A DNA stretch of 64,000 bases from positions 403,854 through 467,853 of the forward strand of contig NZ_LAJB01000002.1 in the NCBI RefSeq assembly GCF_000970685.1. Reading direction: 5' to 3'. The notes under the pieces were generated by a model, which had not been told where the DNA came from, made no database searches, and saw nothing but the letters and a program-made list of their open reading frames with translations. The translations under genes were made by a program, and so were the position numbers. Source of the stretch: Domibacillus indicus. Lineage in GTDB: Bacteria > Bacillota > Bacilli > Bacillales > Domibacillaceae. Positions 9,092 to 17,491 of the stretch are shown here, piece after piece (within the stretch, counting starts at the first letter, position 1; each line of letters starts with the position of its first letter).

Positions 9092-9778
9092 TTACTGCTC
9101 CAGCCAGTTGTAAAATGGCACCGCATAATCGGAGCGCGATACCTGTTCGGTTCCGGCCGGCTTCCGGAACTTTTTCCCCTGTTCCCGAGCCTGCTCTACT
9201 GTTTTAATCCCCTGCTTTTTCCATTCAAACAAAATACGGTCAATATAGCGGAAGTTCAGCTTCATGGACAGAACCGCTTCCCGAAGCGCTGCTTTAATGA
9301 GCGGCGGCTCATGGCCATCCTGGTCAATCCAGAGAGCGAGAGTTTCGCATTCAATCGAAGAAAGAGGCCGGCCGAATTCCCCTTCAAATAAACTGTACAA
9401 ATCTTTTTCTTCAATCATTTTCTGCTGGACAGACTGGCCTCTCGCTTCCGACTCAAAAAGAGCAGCAAGCTTGCTCCAAAGCGGCTCAAATGAATAAAAT
9501 TCATAACCTGTCTGGCTCCCCTGTTCAATCGCGATCACCTGTTTTTGAATGAGCTTTTTTACACATCCTGCACAGTCAGACGCCGACATCGTCATCCGGT
9601 TTGAAAGCTCTTCAAAGCTCGGAAAGCTGATTCCTTTTTGGGAATAGGAGTAAATATGCAAAAGCACCATCATTTCCTGCTCATTCAGGGACAGACGCTT
9701 ATAGTTTTCAAATAGCACATTGGGCACGCTTGTCGCGCCCTTCTCCATCCAGCGAATCATCATTTCTTTTTCTTTCAT
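9092..9778 (-). CDS. dnaD: DNA replication initiation protein DnaD
   Basis: Primosomal protein that remodels DNA and helps load the replicative helicase at oriC and at restart sites. The 228-residue product has an N-terminal winged-helix oligomerisation domain (LSLNEQEMMVLLHIYSYSQ) and a C-terminal DnaB/DnaD domain with the YxxxIxxxW motif, here YIDRILFEWKKQG. A basic tail (EQGKKFRKPAG) follows, as in other DnaD proteins. A TATAAT-like box lies about 35 bases before the start, so the gene may have its own promoter just after the aspB terminator. Confidence 0.95.
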   Translation of the reverse strand: MKEKEMMIRWMEKGATSVPNVLFENYKRLSLNEQEMMVLLHIYSYSQKGISFPSFEELSNRMTMSASDCAGCVKKLIQKQVIAIEQGSQTGYEFYSFEPLWSKLAALFESEARGQSVQQKMIEEKDLYSLFEGEFGRPLSSIECETLALWIDQDGHEPPLIKAALREAVLSMKLNFRYIDRILFEWKKQGIKTVEQAREQGKKFRKPAGTEQVSRSDYAVPFYNWLEQ

Positions 9779-9835
9779 TTTTCATCCACCTCGAACCTCT
9801 GCAATGCTTCATATTATACTAGGACCCGGAAAAAA

Positions 9836-9865
9836 AGAAAAGCCGCCCGAACGGACTGCTTTTCT
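9836..9865 (-). terminator. terminator after aspB
   Basis: AGAAAAGC and GCTTTTCT arms with an inner CCG/CGG pair, followed on the minus strand by a T run. It lies 8 bases past the aspB stop. Confidence 0.7.
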
Positions 9866-9873
9866 AAGTATTG

Positions 9874-11067
9874 TTACCCTTTTTGGTTTGTTTTTACATA
9901 ATCCGCAATACGCTCAACGGCTTTTTCAAGCAGTTCAAGTGACGTAGCATAAGATAAACGGATGTTGTCCGGCGTTCCAAAGCCGCTGCCCGGCACAACA
10001 GCCACATTTGCTTCCTCAAGAAGGGCTGTAACAAAATCATCCACACTGGCGTGACCTGTTAATTTTGCTGCTTCTGTTACATTCGGGTACAGGTAAAAAG
10101 CACCCTGAGGCTTTAAGCAGGCAACTCCCGGAATTTCGTTTAACTTGGCATGAATAATAGTTAAGCGCTCCTCAAACGCTTTTTTCATTTCTTCCACCGG
10201 CTCCTGTGTGCCCGTATAAGCAGCGATGGCTCCATATTGAGCAGTAGATGTCGGGTTAGAGGTGGAATGGCTTGCAAGGTCTGTCATCGCTTTAATAATC
10301 TGTGCGTTTCCAGCCGCATATCCGATCCGCCAGCCTGTCATAGAATGCGATTTCGATACACCATTAATGATAATCGTTTGTTCTTTCAGCTCTGGAGACA
10401 ATTGCGCGATCGATACGTGCTTGTTTTCGCCATATACTAATTTTTCATAGATTTCATCTGACACGATCCATATGTTACGGCGCACGGCGATTTCTCCGAG
10501 TGCTTTCAGCTCTTCTGCCGAGTAAAGCATGCCGGTCGGGTTAGACGGCGAGTTAATAATGACTGCTTTTGTTTTATCCGTAATCGCCGCCTCAAGCTGC
10601 TCCGGTGTAATTTTAAAATCATTTGACTCTTTGCCGTCTACATAAACCGGTACGCCGTCCGCGAGCTTAACTTGTTCAGGATAGCTGACCCAGTAAGGAG
10701 TTGGAATAATTACTTCATCGCCTTCATTTAAAATAACCTGGAAAAGGTTATAAAGGGCGTGCTTTGCACCTGTTGTGACAATAATTTCATTCGCTTTATA
10801 TGTAATGCCCTGATCCTGTTTAAATTTCTCGATAATGGCTTTTTTCAGCTCTGCGAGGCCGCCTGCCGGCGTGTATTTTGTTTGGCCCTCTTTTAATGAT
10901 TCATAGGCCGCTTCAATGATATGCCCCGGTGTATTAAAGTCCGGCTCTCCGGCACCAAGTCCGATGACGTCAATACCCTGTGCTTTCATCTCTTTTGCTT
11001 TTGCTGTAATCGCCAGCGTTGTTGACGGGGTTAGTGCTTTTACGCGTTCTGCTAATTGTACATCCAT
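9874..11067 (-). CDS. aspB: aspartate aminotransferase (class I PLP enzyme)
   Basis: Pyridoxal-phosphate aminotransferase of 397 residues converting oxaloacetate and glutamate to aspartate and 2-oxoglutarate. Substrate and cofactor motifs are GAGEPDFNTPGH, SPSNPTGMLYS, VSDEIYEKLVYG, and NGVSKSHSMTGWRIGY with the Schiff-base lysine. Start ATG at 11067 (MDVQLAERV) has GGAG nine bases upstream; further upstream in-frame codons would run into ypmB. It follows dinG-ypmA-ypmB. In B. subtilis asnS separates aspB from dnaD; here that gene is missing. Confidence 0.95.
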   Translation of the reverse strand: MDVQLAERVKALTPSTTLAITAKAKEMKAQGIDVIGLGAGEPDFNTPGHIIEAAYESLKEGQTKYTPAGGLAELKKAIIEKFKQDQGITYKANEIIVTTGAKHALYNLFQVILNEGDEVIIPTPYWVSYPEQVKLADGVPVYVDGKESNDFKITPEQLEAAITDKTKAVIINSPSNPTGMLYSAEELKALGEIAVRRNIWIVSDEIYEKLVYGENKHVSIAQLSPELKEQTIIINGVSKSHSMTGWRIGYAAGNAQIIKAMTDLASHSTSNPTSTAQYGAIAAYTGTQEPVEEMKKAFEERLTIIHAKLNEIPGVACLKPQGAFYLYPNVTEAAKLTGHASVDDFVTALLEEANVAVVPGSGFGTPDNIRLSYATSLELLEKAVERIADYVKTNQKG

Positions 11068-11086
11068 GCATCCATTCTCCATTCTG

Positions 11087-11575
11087 TTAAATGTTTTCAA
11101 CCTTTTTCCACCATGTTCCGTCTGTAAACGATAAATAGTAGTAATTCAGGCTGTCATTTTTCCCTTCAAATGTAAACAGCCAGACAGGCGTTTTGCCTTC
11201 CATGCCAAGTGTCAGCGAAAGAATTTCCGCACTGCCCGCTTCTTCTTTGAAAAGGGCACGCGCTTCTTTCTCTGTTGTTCCGTTTTTCAGCGGGCGGATA
11301 ACCGGCTCTGACTTTCCGTCTTCAGCCAGCCAGACCGCAACATTTTGGCCGTTTTGATCCTGTCCGGTTCCCGTATAATACGTTTTCGTACTGTGATAAA
11401 CATACACATCGTCCACGCGGGCAAGAGACGCTTTATCCTCCAATTGCCGGACAGCTTCCTCCTGTGCTTTTTCATACGGTTTTTGAGCATTATTATACAG
11501 GATCGCTATCGCTCCTGCAATGAGAATCAGCGGAATCCCGATTATTAATAGCCATTTTTTATTATTTGTTCGCAT
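11087..11575 (-). CDS. ypmB: YpmB family membrane-anchored protein (DUF5590/PepSY-like)
   Basis: A 162-residue protein with one N-terminal membrane segment (KKWLLIIGIPLILIAGAIAI) and an extracytoplasmic part made of two PepSY-like halves, the second with SLTLGMEGKTPVWLFTFEG. It matches B. subtilis YpmB in size, topology and position between ypmA and aspB. Function unknown. The ATG at 11575 is preceded by GTGGTGAAT; an alternative GTG lies nine bases earlier and both have weak ribosome binding sites, so the exact start is open. Confidence 0.85.
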   Translation of the reverse strand: MRTNNKKWLLIIGIPLILIAGAIAILYNNAQKPYEKAQEEAVRQLEDKASLARVDDVYVYHSTKTYYTGTGQDQNGQNVAVWLAEDGKSEPVIRPLKNGTTEKEARALFKEEAGSAEILSLTLGMEGKTPVWLFTFEGKNDSLNYYYLSFTDGTWWKKVENI

Positions 11576-11589
11576 ATTCACCACGTTCT

Positions 11590-11760
11590 TTATGTTCGGT
11601 AAATTGTAAAAACTGCTTTCGTCTGGTCATCTGCATCAAGCGAAAGGCCAAACATTAAGTTCTCCCGCTTGAGCGTCCGGTTCAGCGTATCCACAAGCTT
11701 ATACAAGTCACCGTTATTTTCAACCTTCACGGTTGAGAGCACTTCGATTTTCGACTCCAT
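11590..11760 (-). CDS. ypmA: YpmA family small protein
   Basis: A 56-codon gene: MESKIEVLSTVKVENNGD at the start and KAVFTIYRT at the end. This is close to B. subtilis YpmA as I remember it, and the gene stands in the conserved place between dinG and ypmB. AGGAGG lies seven bases before the ATG, and the stop is 14 bases before the ypmB ATG. No membrane segment; function unknown. Confidence 0.88.
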   Translation of the reverse strand: MESKIEVLSTVKVENNGDLYKLVDTLNRTLKRENLMFGLSLDADDQTKAVFTIYRT

Positions 11761-11810
11761 AAACATCCCTCCTGGCTCAAATTATAGCAGGAATAGCCTG
11801 GGTTCTGGAA

Positions 11811-14615
11811 CTATTTTTCGCCAGGGAGCCATTTTTCAATGAGCTCCATTGTACCACTGATATCCAGCTCTTCCGCCGGCACCTCGGGTATGGAGGCAAG
11901 AAAGGCTTTTCCATACCGGCTTGTCAGGACGCGGCGGTCAAAAAGAATCGCGATTCCCCGGTCTGACTCCGTCCGAATTAAGCGGCCAAAGCCCTGTCGG
12001 AAGCGAATAACGGCCTGCGGCAGTGAATAAGCGGAAAAAGGATTCTCTCCGCCTTTTTTCAGCTGCCGGCTCCTGGCTGCAACAAATGGATCATCTGGCG
12101 GTGCAAATGGCAGGCGCACAATAAATAGAACAGACAGATCTTCGCCCGGTATATCAATTCCTTCCCAGAGTGCACCTGTGCCGAGAAGAATCGCTTTGTC
12201 ATATTGCCGGAAACTTTTTGCAAGCCGGGCAGCGCTGCCGCCTGTAATGCCCTGCGCAATAACTGCGTACTCGGCCAGCAGCTCGGTTTCCCGGATAAAA
12301 TCATGGGTTTTCTTCAAAATATCAAACGATGTAAAAAGGACCAGCATACGTCCGCCGGCGGCTTCGGCTGCTGCAATAATATAATCCGCCACAATTTGGG
12401 CATATGCTTCACTATCGGTTTCTTTCACTTCCGGCACATCGTTCGGAATTACAATCCGGCAGTTGTTTGCATAATCAAATGGAGAGGGAATTGCATATTC
12501 GCTGTACGAAAAAGCCGTCAGGCCCATTTCCCCTGCAAAAAAGCGGAAAGACTGTTCCACTGTCAGCGTCGCCGAGGTAAAAAGCACACAGTGCCGCTCC
12601 AGCAGATAATTTTGAATGAGGACACCCGGCTCCACCGGCTGCGTGCGCATCGTCAGCGTGCCTGACAGCGAGCGGACATCGCCTTCCAGCCAGATAACTT
12701 CTTCAGCATCCGGCCGGAAAACAAGCTCAAACAGCTGTTCATTCCATACCCGGCACCGCTCTAACAAGAGCAGGGCATCGTCTACGTATAATTCATCCCG
12801 GGCTGACAGCTGCTTACGGATTTCCTCAATCGGGGTTATTTTCTCCGAAAAAGCTTCCATAAAGCGCGACAGCAAATTATACAGCCGTTCGGCTCCGTAC
12901 TCGATTTGCTGCCAGCCGGCAGTGCTGCGGCCCTCCTCGGTAATGGCCTGCTGGCGCTTGGAATGGGCCATGCGGGACGTCTGCCGTTCAAAAAACGCAG
13001 CCAAGACCCCAAGCCACTCTTCTGCTTCTGCTAAAACAGCCGCCACAGCCGCGGTCACTTTTTCAGGCGGCCGGCCAGGCAGGCGCTTGGCTTCAATCCG
13101 GTTTAAATGATACAAAAGGCGCCGGTCCTCGGCCGAGCCTATCTTTCCAAGCAAAAATTTTAAACGGGCCAGCGATAGCTCCTGGCCGAGACGCTCTCTT
13201 GCCGCTTTTTCAAACCGGTGCGCTTCATCGATAATCACATAGCTTTCCGGCAAAAGCAGTGGTTTTTCCGCTTTCATATCGGCAATTAAAAACGAATGAT
13301 TCGTAATAATAATATCGGCGCCTGCTGCCACCTCTTTTGCATAACGGGCAAAATCATGCTTGCGCCATGCCTGCTTTGCTTTGTTCATATAGTCGTCCGC
13401 CTGGCATACTTCCTGCCAGAACAGAGCGCCGCCTGAAGACAGATTCAGTTCATCCCCATCACCAGTTTCTGTCTCAAGAAGCCAGACAAGCATCTGCATT
13501 TTGGTGACGGTCCGGTCATAGTTTCGCTCTTTTTCCCGAAGCGACCGGACAAAGCGCGATAAATCCAAATAATGGCGCTTGCCTTTTAGCACAGCTGCTT
13601 TCACATCGAACGGCAGCATCATTTGCAGCTTCGCCAGCTCCCGCTCAAGCAGCTGGTGCTGCAGAAGAACGGTATAGGTCGAAACCACAACCGGCCGGCC
13701 GCTCCGCCGGCTTTCAAACACGGCTGGCAGCAAATAGGCGAGTGACTTTCCCGTTCCGGTCCCTGCTTCAATAACCGCATGCTCTTTTTGTTCGAAAAAA
13801 CGCTGGACCGCATCTATCATCTGCATCTGGCCAGGCCGCTTTTTCATACCCGGCACGCCGGAAAGCAGCTCCCATTTTTCTTTTTCTTTTTCCGGGAATG
13901 AAATCGATTTATCCGCCTTACGTTTCTCCGGTGGTTTTTTCGTTCGCAGGGCCAGGCCCCGGTACACCGTCCAGTTTTCAGGCAGCATTTCTACCCGCTG
14001 CTTTTTCTGTGCAGCAATTCGGGACAGAAGCATATGAATATCGCTTTTTAAGCCAGAGGACAGCTTTAACAACTGTTCAATCGTCACAAGGGGAATGGAC
14101 TCTAACCGTTCCACCAGCTGAATAAACAGCTCTGCTGTCGCATGAGCGTCACTGTCTGCCCGGTGCTTCTGCGTATGGCTCAGCCCAAATTGATCGGATA
14201 AATCGCCGAGCTTATAGCTGTCTGACGCTGGCAGCACTATTTTCGCCAGTTCAACCGTATCAATAAAAAAACCGGTAAACGGCGCACAGCCAGCGGCTTC
14301 TAATTCACTATTTAAAAAGGTTAAGTCAAAAGATACATTATGCGCAACAAATACCGAATCAGCCAGCCATTCCTGCACGCGCCCCGCTTCCTCTTTAAAA
14401 AACGGCGCCTCCTGGACCGTTTCTTCATCGATCCCCGTCAATTCCTGGATAAAGGGAGGAATCGGCCGGTCCGGGTTCACATACGTATTGTACTGCCCTT
14501 CAATGCGCCCTTCTTCAATGGCGACAAACGCCGCCTGCATAATTCGGCCGCCGCTTGCATAAGAGTGGCCGGTCGTTTCAAAATCCGCCACTATAAATCG
14601 TACATCGTTGATCAC
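11811..14615 (-). CDS. dinG: DinG-type helicase with N-terminal 3'-5' exonuclease domain
   Basis: About 934 residues. Residues ~1-170 are a DEDDh exonuclease of the DNA polymerase epsilon-subunit type: VADFETTG, FVAHNVSFDLTFL and HRADSDAHAT. The remainder is an XPD/DinG-like superfamily 2 ATPase with IEAGTGTGKSLAYLLPA, DEAH (VIIDEAHRFEKAA) and GFGRLIRTESDRG near the end. The four-cysteine Fe-S cluster of E. coli DinG is not apparent, as is usual for the Bacillota form. A GTG at 14615 (INDVRFIVADFE) with AAAGG ~10 bases upstream is preferred over the GTG three codons earlier, which abuts that site. Downstream genes ypmA and ypmB follow without a terminator. Confidence 0.93.
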   Translation of the reverse strand: MINDVRFIVADFETTGHSYASGGRIMQAAFVAIEEGRIEGQYNTYVNPDRPIPPFIQELTGIDEETVQEAPFFKEEAGRVQEWLADSVFVAHNVSFDLTFLNSELEAAGCAPFTGFFIDTVELAKIVLPASDSYKLGDLSDQFGLSHTQKHRADSDAHATAELFIQLVERLESIPLVTIEQLLKLSSGLKSDIHMLLSRIAAQKKQRVEMLPENWTVYRGLALRTKKPPEKRKADKSISFPEKEKEKWELLSGVPGMKKRPGQMQMIDAVQRFFEQKEHAVIEAGTGTGKSLAYLLPAVFESRRSGRPVVVSTYTVLLQHQLLERELAKLQMMLPFDVKAAVLKGKRHYLDLSRFVRSLREKERNYDRTVTKMQMLVWLLETETGDGDELNLSSGGALFWQEVCQADDYMNKAKQAWRKHDFARYAKEVAAGADIIITNHSFLIADMKAEKPLLLPESYVIIDEAHRFEKAARERLGQELSLARLKFLLGKIGSAEDRRLLYHLNRIEAKRLPGRPPEKVTAAVAAVLAEAEEWLGVLAAFFERQTSRMAHSKRQQAITEEGRSTAGWQQIEYGAERLYNLLSRFMEAFSEKITPIEEIRKQLSARDELYVDDALLLLERCRVWNEQLFELVFRPDAEEVIWLEGDVRSLSGTLTMRTQPVEPGVLIQNYLLERHCVLFTSATLTVEQSFRFFAGEMGLTAFSYSEYAIPSPFDYANNCRIVIPNDVPEVKETDSEAYAQIVADYIIAAAEAAGGRMLVLFTSFDILKKTHDFIRETELLAEYAVIAQGITGGSAARLAKSFRQYDKAILLGTGALWEGIDIPGEDLSVLFIVRLPFAPPDDPFVAARSRQLKKGGENPFSAYSLPQAVIRFRQGFGRLIRTESDRGIAILFDRRVLTSRYGKAFLASIPEVPAEELDISGTMELIEKWLPGEK

Positions 14616-14667
14616 GGCAAACACACCTTTAAATAAATTCTTTAACAGTTTACCACAAGAAGAGGAA

Positions 14668-14694
14668 AAGGTGCCTGTTTATCGCAGGCACCTT
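14668..14694 (-). terminator. GC-rich hairpin upstream of dinG
   Basis: A perfect 10-bp stem (AAGGTGCCTG with CAGGCACCTT, 7-base loop) followed on the minus strand by TTCCTCTTCTT. It lies ~50 bases before dinG. It may be a second stop for read-through from panD or a leader structure for dinG. Confidence 0.5.
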
Positions 14695-14829
14695 CGCAAA
14701 AAGAACGGCTCGGACAGCTTCCACCCCGAAAAAAAGGCTATTTCTGCTTTTAAACCTGCTGCTGTGGCGCCATTTATAAAAAAGCAGATTTGCTTTTTCA
14801 TCGCATTCTCTTTTATTTTTTCGATTTAT

Positions 14830-14854
14830 GTTTTACAAAAACAAAATCGGGAAT
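14830..14854 (+). promoter_or_regulatory. SigB-like promoter of the 35-codon gene
   Basis: GTTTTA, 13-base spacer, GGGAAT. This is close to the SigB consensus GTTTAA-N12-14-GGGWAW. It would start a transcript ~37 bases before the ATG at 14899. The region is AT-rich, so a chance match is possible. Confidence 0.35.
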
Positions 14855-14898
14855 GGGTGCAATAACGAAGATAAAACAAAATAGAAAGGAGGGGAACC

Positions 14899-15006
14899 AT
14901 GACTCTTCTGTACAGCAAGGCAATGGAAGCATTTAAGAAAGATGCCGAGCGCCAGAGAACCTCTAAACAACAAGAAGCAAACCTAAATCGTCGAAAATCC
15001 AAATAA
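14899..15006 (+). CDS. 35-residue basic peptide, unknown
   Basis: Small gene starting MTLLYSKAMEAFKKDAE and ending NLNRRKSK. It has a strong AAAGGAGGGG site ~6 bases before the ATG. The peptide is highly charged, basic, and rich in Lys, Arg and Gln, with no membrane segment, and looks helical in its first 20 residues. It is on the plus strand in the gap between dinG and panD, with a SigB-like promoter upstream and a strong terminator downstream. I do not recognise it. The combination of promoter, ribosome binding site and terminator makes it a believable gene despite its size. Confidence 0.6.
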   Translation: MTLLYSKAMEAFKKDAERQRTSKQQEANLNRRKSK

Positions 15007-15074
15007 ATAAGTGAATTTGATTTTTCCCAATCGCCGGTTTCTTATCCTTTGGAAGCGTTTCATATTCTTCGAAT

Positions 15075-15109
15075 AAAAAAGACTTCCGGCTTCGCCGGCA
15101 GTCTTTTTT
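15075..15109. terminator. bidirectional terminator between the small gene and panD
   Basis: AAAAAAGACT-CCGGC / GCCGG-AGTCTTTTTT arms around a TTC loop, with an A run on one side and a T run on the other. It can stop the plus-strand small gene and minus-strand panD. Confidence 0.85.
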
Positions 15110-15173
15110 ACTGTGTTGAAAAATATCTTTTTTTAAAAGAAGAGCCGGGGCTGCGGGCTGGCGGCTTTTTCAT

Positions 15174-15557
15174 TCACATAATCGTCGCAGCCGGCTCCTG
15201 ATGCAATAGGTCAGCAATGCGGTTTTGTTTGTCCATAATAAGCACCTTTGGCTTATGGTCTTTCACTTTTTCCTCCGCTACCAGAACGTAGGAAATAATA
15301 ATGACCGTATCACCTGGCTGAACAAGCCGGGCGGCGGCCCCATTCAAGCAGATGACACCGCTGCCGCGTTCACCCGGGATAATGTATGTCTCGAGGCGGG
15401 CGCCATTGTTGTTATTGACAATTTGGACTTTTTCATTTGGCAGCATGCCGGCTGCATCAAGCAGATCCTCGTCAATTGTAATGCTGCCAACATAGTTTAA
15501 GTTGGCTTCTGTCACCGTGGCCCGGTGAATTTTCCCATTCATCATTGTGCGGAACAT
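15174..15557 (-). CDS. panD: aspartate 1-decarboxylase proenzyme
   Basis: Makes beta-alanine from aspartate for pantothenate. The 127-residue proenzyme contains the self-cleavage site YVGSITID at G24-S25, where Ser25 becomes the pyruvoyl group, plus the conserved [12 protein letters not shown] loop. Its ATG lies inside the last 16 bases of panC, so translation is coupled. It is the third gene of panB-panC-panD, closed by the bidirectional terminator downstream. Confidence 0.97.
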   Translation of the reverse strand: MFRTMMNGKIHRATVTEANLNYVGSITIDEDLLDAAGMLPNEKVQIVNNNNGARLETYIIPGERGSGVICLNGAAARLVQPGDTVIIISYVLVAEEKVKDHKPKVLIMDKQNRIADLLHQEPAATIM

Positions 15558-16414
15558 GAGGCACTTCCTTTCACCGGCAAAATAATATTGTCAATTAACC
15601 GGGCATTTTTATATTTCACTGCTGCCGCGGCAATAATTGTGCCACTGGCTGAATCTGCTGGCTCTAATTCGGGATACGACAAAATTTCCAGATAATCGAT
15701 TTCCGCCCCGCCCTCTTCTTCAAGCATTCGGCGCGCTTTTTCTTTTAATAAAGCGATATCGGCCTCTCCTGCTTCCACTGACTTTTTGACAAGCTGAAGC
15801 GCCCTGTAAATGGCCGGCGCTTTCTCCCGCTCTTCCGGCAGTAAATAAACGTTGCGCGAGCTTTTGGCCAGGCCGTCCGGTTCTCTTACCGTCTCCACGC
15901 CGATAATTTCAATCGGCACATTTAACGAATCAACAAGGCCGTGAATCACGGCAAGCTGCTGGGCATCTTTTTTGCCAAAGTACGCCCGGTCCGCTTCTGT
16001 TAAATGAAAGAGCTTCATCACAACCGTAGCTACACCGTCAAAATGCCCCTCGCGTGTTAACCCGCATAACGCACTAGTTCGTTTGTGGACAGTGAGCGTG
16101 ACCGCAGGCTCCTCGGGATACATTTCTTCAACAGAAGGCAGAAACAGAAGGTCTACACCTGCTTCTTCTGCCAGTTTGATATCCCGCTCTTCATCACGCG
16201 GGTACCGTTCAAAATCTTCATTCGGCCCAAACTGAAGCGGATTAACGAAAATGGACATAATGACTGTATCATTTTCCGTGCGTGCCTTGCGGGCAAGGGT
16301 TAAATGCCCTTCATGCAAAAAGCCCATCGTTGGCACAAAGCCGATTGAATGGTGGTCAAGCTTAAAATGGCGAATGTCTTTTTTTAAGTCAGCAATCGTC
16401 CGAACAATATTCAT
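15542..16414 (-). CDS. panC: pantothenate synthetase
   Basis: Condenses pantoate and beta-alanine with ATP, 290 residues. Class I nucleotidyltransferase signatures are visible: [19 protein letters not shown] (HxGH-like), [20 protein letters not shown], and [19 protein letters not shown] corresponds to the KMSKS-like loop. The start codon overlaps the panB stop as ATGA and the 3' end overlaps panD by 16 bases, so panBCD is a tightly coupled operon. Confidence 0.97.
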   Translation of the reverse strand: MNIVRTIADLKKDIRHFKLDHHSIGFVPTMGFLHEGHLTLARKARTENDTVIMSIFVNPLQFGPNEDFERYPRDEERDIKLAEEAGVDLLFLPSVEEMYPEEPAVTLTVHKRTSALCGLTREGHFDGVATVVMKLFHLTEADRAYFGKKDAQQLAVIHGLVDSLNVPIEIIGVETVREPDGLAKSSRNVYLLPEEREKAPAIYRALQLVKKSVEAGEADIALLKEKARRMLEEEGGAEIDYLEILSYPELEPADSASGTIIAAAAVKYKNARLIDNIILPVKGSASCSAQ

Positions 16415-17250
16415 GAATGAACGCCTCCGTACAGCCGGTCCAACTCGTCTTCGTTCATCGTGAACGTGTGGGCTTCTTCTGGAAACGCCCCTGCTTTCAC
16501 GTCCTTGACATAAGAAGAGACAGCCTGCAAGCCGGCTTGATCAAAATCAGCATAGCTTTTTACAAACTTCGCTGTCCGCTCAACACCGTAGCGCATAATG
16601 TCATGATAAACAAGCACCTGTCCGTCTGTCTCGGCACCGGCACCGATGCCGATGACCGGGATGCCCAGCGCCTCCGAAATGGATTTGGCGACCTGGCGCG
16701 GCACGCATTCGAGCACGAGCATAAAGGCACCTGCCTGCTCCATTGCCCTGGCATCCGCCAGCAGCTGCTGGGCCGCCTTTGCCGTTTTCCCCTGTACTTT
16801 ATAGCCTCCAAGCACTCCGACCGATTGCGGCGTAAGCCCAAGATGGGCGCAAACAGGCACGCCGGCCGCTGTTAATTCACGCACCCGCTCTACCACTTCA
16901 CCTGCCCCTTCGAGCTTTACCGCATCGGCCCCGCCACCCTGAATAAGCGCGCGGGCTGCCCGGAACGTTTCTTCTTTATTGATGTGATAGGTCATAAACG
17001 GCAGGTCGGCTACAATGAACGTATTAGGCGCCCCCCGCTTGACTGCTTTCGTATGATGAACCATATCTTCGATTGTCACATAAACGGTTGATTCATAGCC
17101 AAGCACAGTCATGCCCAGTGAATCTCCGACTAAAATCACATCGGTCCCGCCTGCTTCTGCCTGCCTGGCCGAGGGATAATCATATGCCGTAATCATAGCG
17201 ATTTTTTCCTGACTTTCTTTCATCTTGATAAAATCCGCTGTTCGCTTCAT
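16411..17250 (-). CDS. panB: 3-methyl-2-oxobutanoate hydroxymethyltransferase
   Basis: First committed enzyme of pantothenate synthesis: transfers a hydroxymethyl group from methylene-THF to ketoisovalerate. The 279-residue protein has the metal- and substrate-binding motifs [27 protein letters not shown] and [15 protein letters not shown]. The ATG at 17250 (MKRTADFIK) has AAAGGAGG at proper spacing; the open frame upstream is leader RNA. A 210-base structured leader with a terminator precedes it, suggesting attenuation control of panBCD. Confidence 0.96.
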   Translation of the reverse strand: MKRTADFIKMKESQEKIAMITAYDYPSARQAEAGGTDVILVGDSLGMTVLGYESTVYVTIEDMVHHTKAVKRGAPNTFIVADLPFMTYHINKEETFRAARALIQGGGADAVKLEGAGEVVERVRELTAAGVPVCAHLGLTPQSVGVLGGYKVQGKTAKAAQQLLADARAMEQAGAFMLVLECVPRQVAKSISEALGIPVIGIGAGAETDGQVLVYHDIMRYGVERTAKFVKSYADFDQAGLQAVSSYVKDVKAGAFPEEAHTFTMNEDELDRLYGGVHS

Positions 17251-17287
17251 AGTGCTTCCTCCTTTGAAATAAGAGGCGACGAAACAA

Positions 17288-17326
17288 CAAAAAAGGTCCC
17301 TGTGCCCGAAAAAGAGCAGAAGGACC
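17288..17326 (-). terminator. leader terminator upstream of panB
   Basis: On the minus strand GGTCCTT and the CAGGGACC region form a 7-bp stem followed by TTTTTTG, ~38 bases before the panB ATG. In a 5' leader this is an attenuator candidate. Confidence 0.55.
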
Positions 17327-17356
17327 CCGTTGTAGACGGATGAATGTTTCGACCCT

Positions 17357-17384
17357 CTGTCCCTGTCCATATGGATCAAGGCAG
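17357..17384 (-). promoter_or_regulatory. pan-motif-like stem-loop in the panB leader
   Basis: The 28-base minus-strand segment folds as CTG-CCTTG-[A]-TCC, loop ATAT, GGA-CAGGG-[A]-CAG: a stem with one bulged adenosine on each side. The published pan RNA motif, found 5' of panB operons in Bacillota including B. subtilis, is described as a stem-loop with two conserved bulged adenosines, often in tandem. The match is made from memory of that description, not from a covariance model. Confidence 0.55.
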
Positions 17385-17418
17385 TATTTGTCTGTTCGTT
17401 ATGGCACAAAATTATATG

Positions 17419-17455
17419 GAACACGGTGCAGCTCCAGAATGATACCGCCCTGTTC
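17419..17455 (-). promoter_or_regulatory. second stem-loop at the 5' end of the panB leader
   Basis: GGAACA / TGTTCC-type arms close a stem that can continue as GGGC with GCACC, leaving a bulged A. It begins close to the predicted transcription start. It may be the partner copy of the tandem pan motif; the inner pairing is less clear. Confidence 0.35.
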
Positions 17456-17462
17456 ACGAATT

Positions 17463-17491
17463 ATTATAACAGGCAGCCTTTCATTTGACTA
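17463..17491 (-). promoter_or_regulatory. SigA promoter of panBCD
   Basis: Perfect TATAAT (17463-17468) with a 17-base spacer to TAGTCA (17486-17491). The -35 box overlaps the birA stop codon. Transcription would start about at the first leader stem-loop. Confidence 0.6.

Noticed and set aside
12204-13110. Plus-strand frames inside dinG
   Set aside because: Antisense to conserved helicase motifs; no ribosome binding site or recognisable protein.
14779-14798. AAAAAGCA/TGCTTTTT hairpin as a terminator
   Set aside because: The arms are almost entirely A and T with only one GC pair each side of the loop region; stability is doubtful and no gene ends there.
17251-17460. T-box or N-terminal extension of panB in the leader
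   Set aside because: No T-box AGGGTGG-ACCGCG block next to the terminator, and the open frame upstream of MKRTADF lacks any ribosome binding site and resemblance to PanB.
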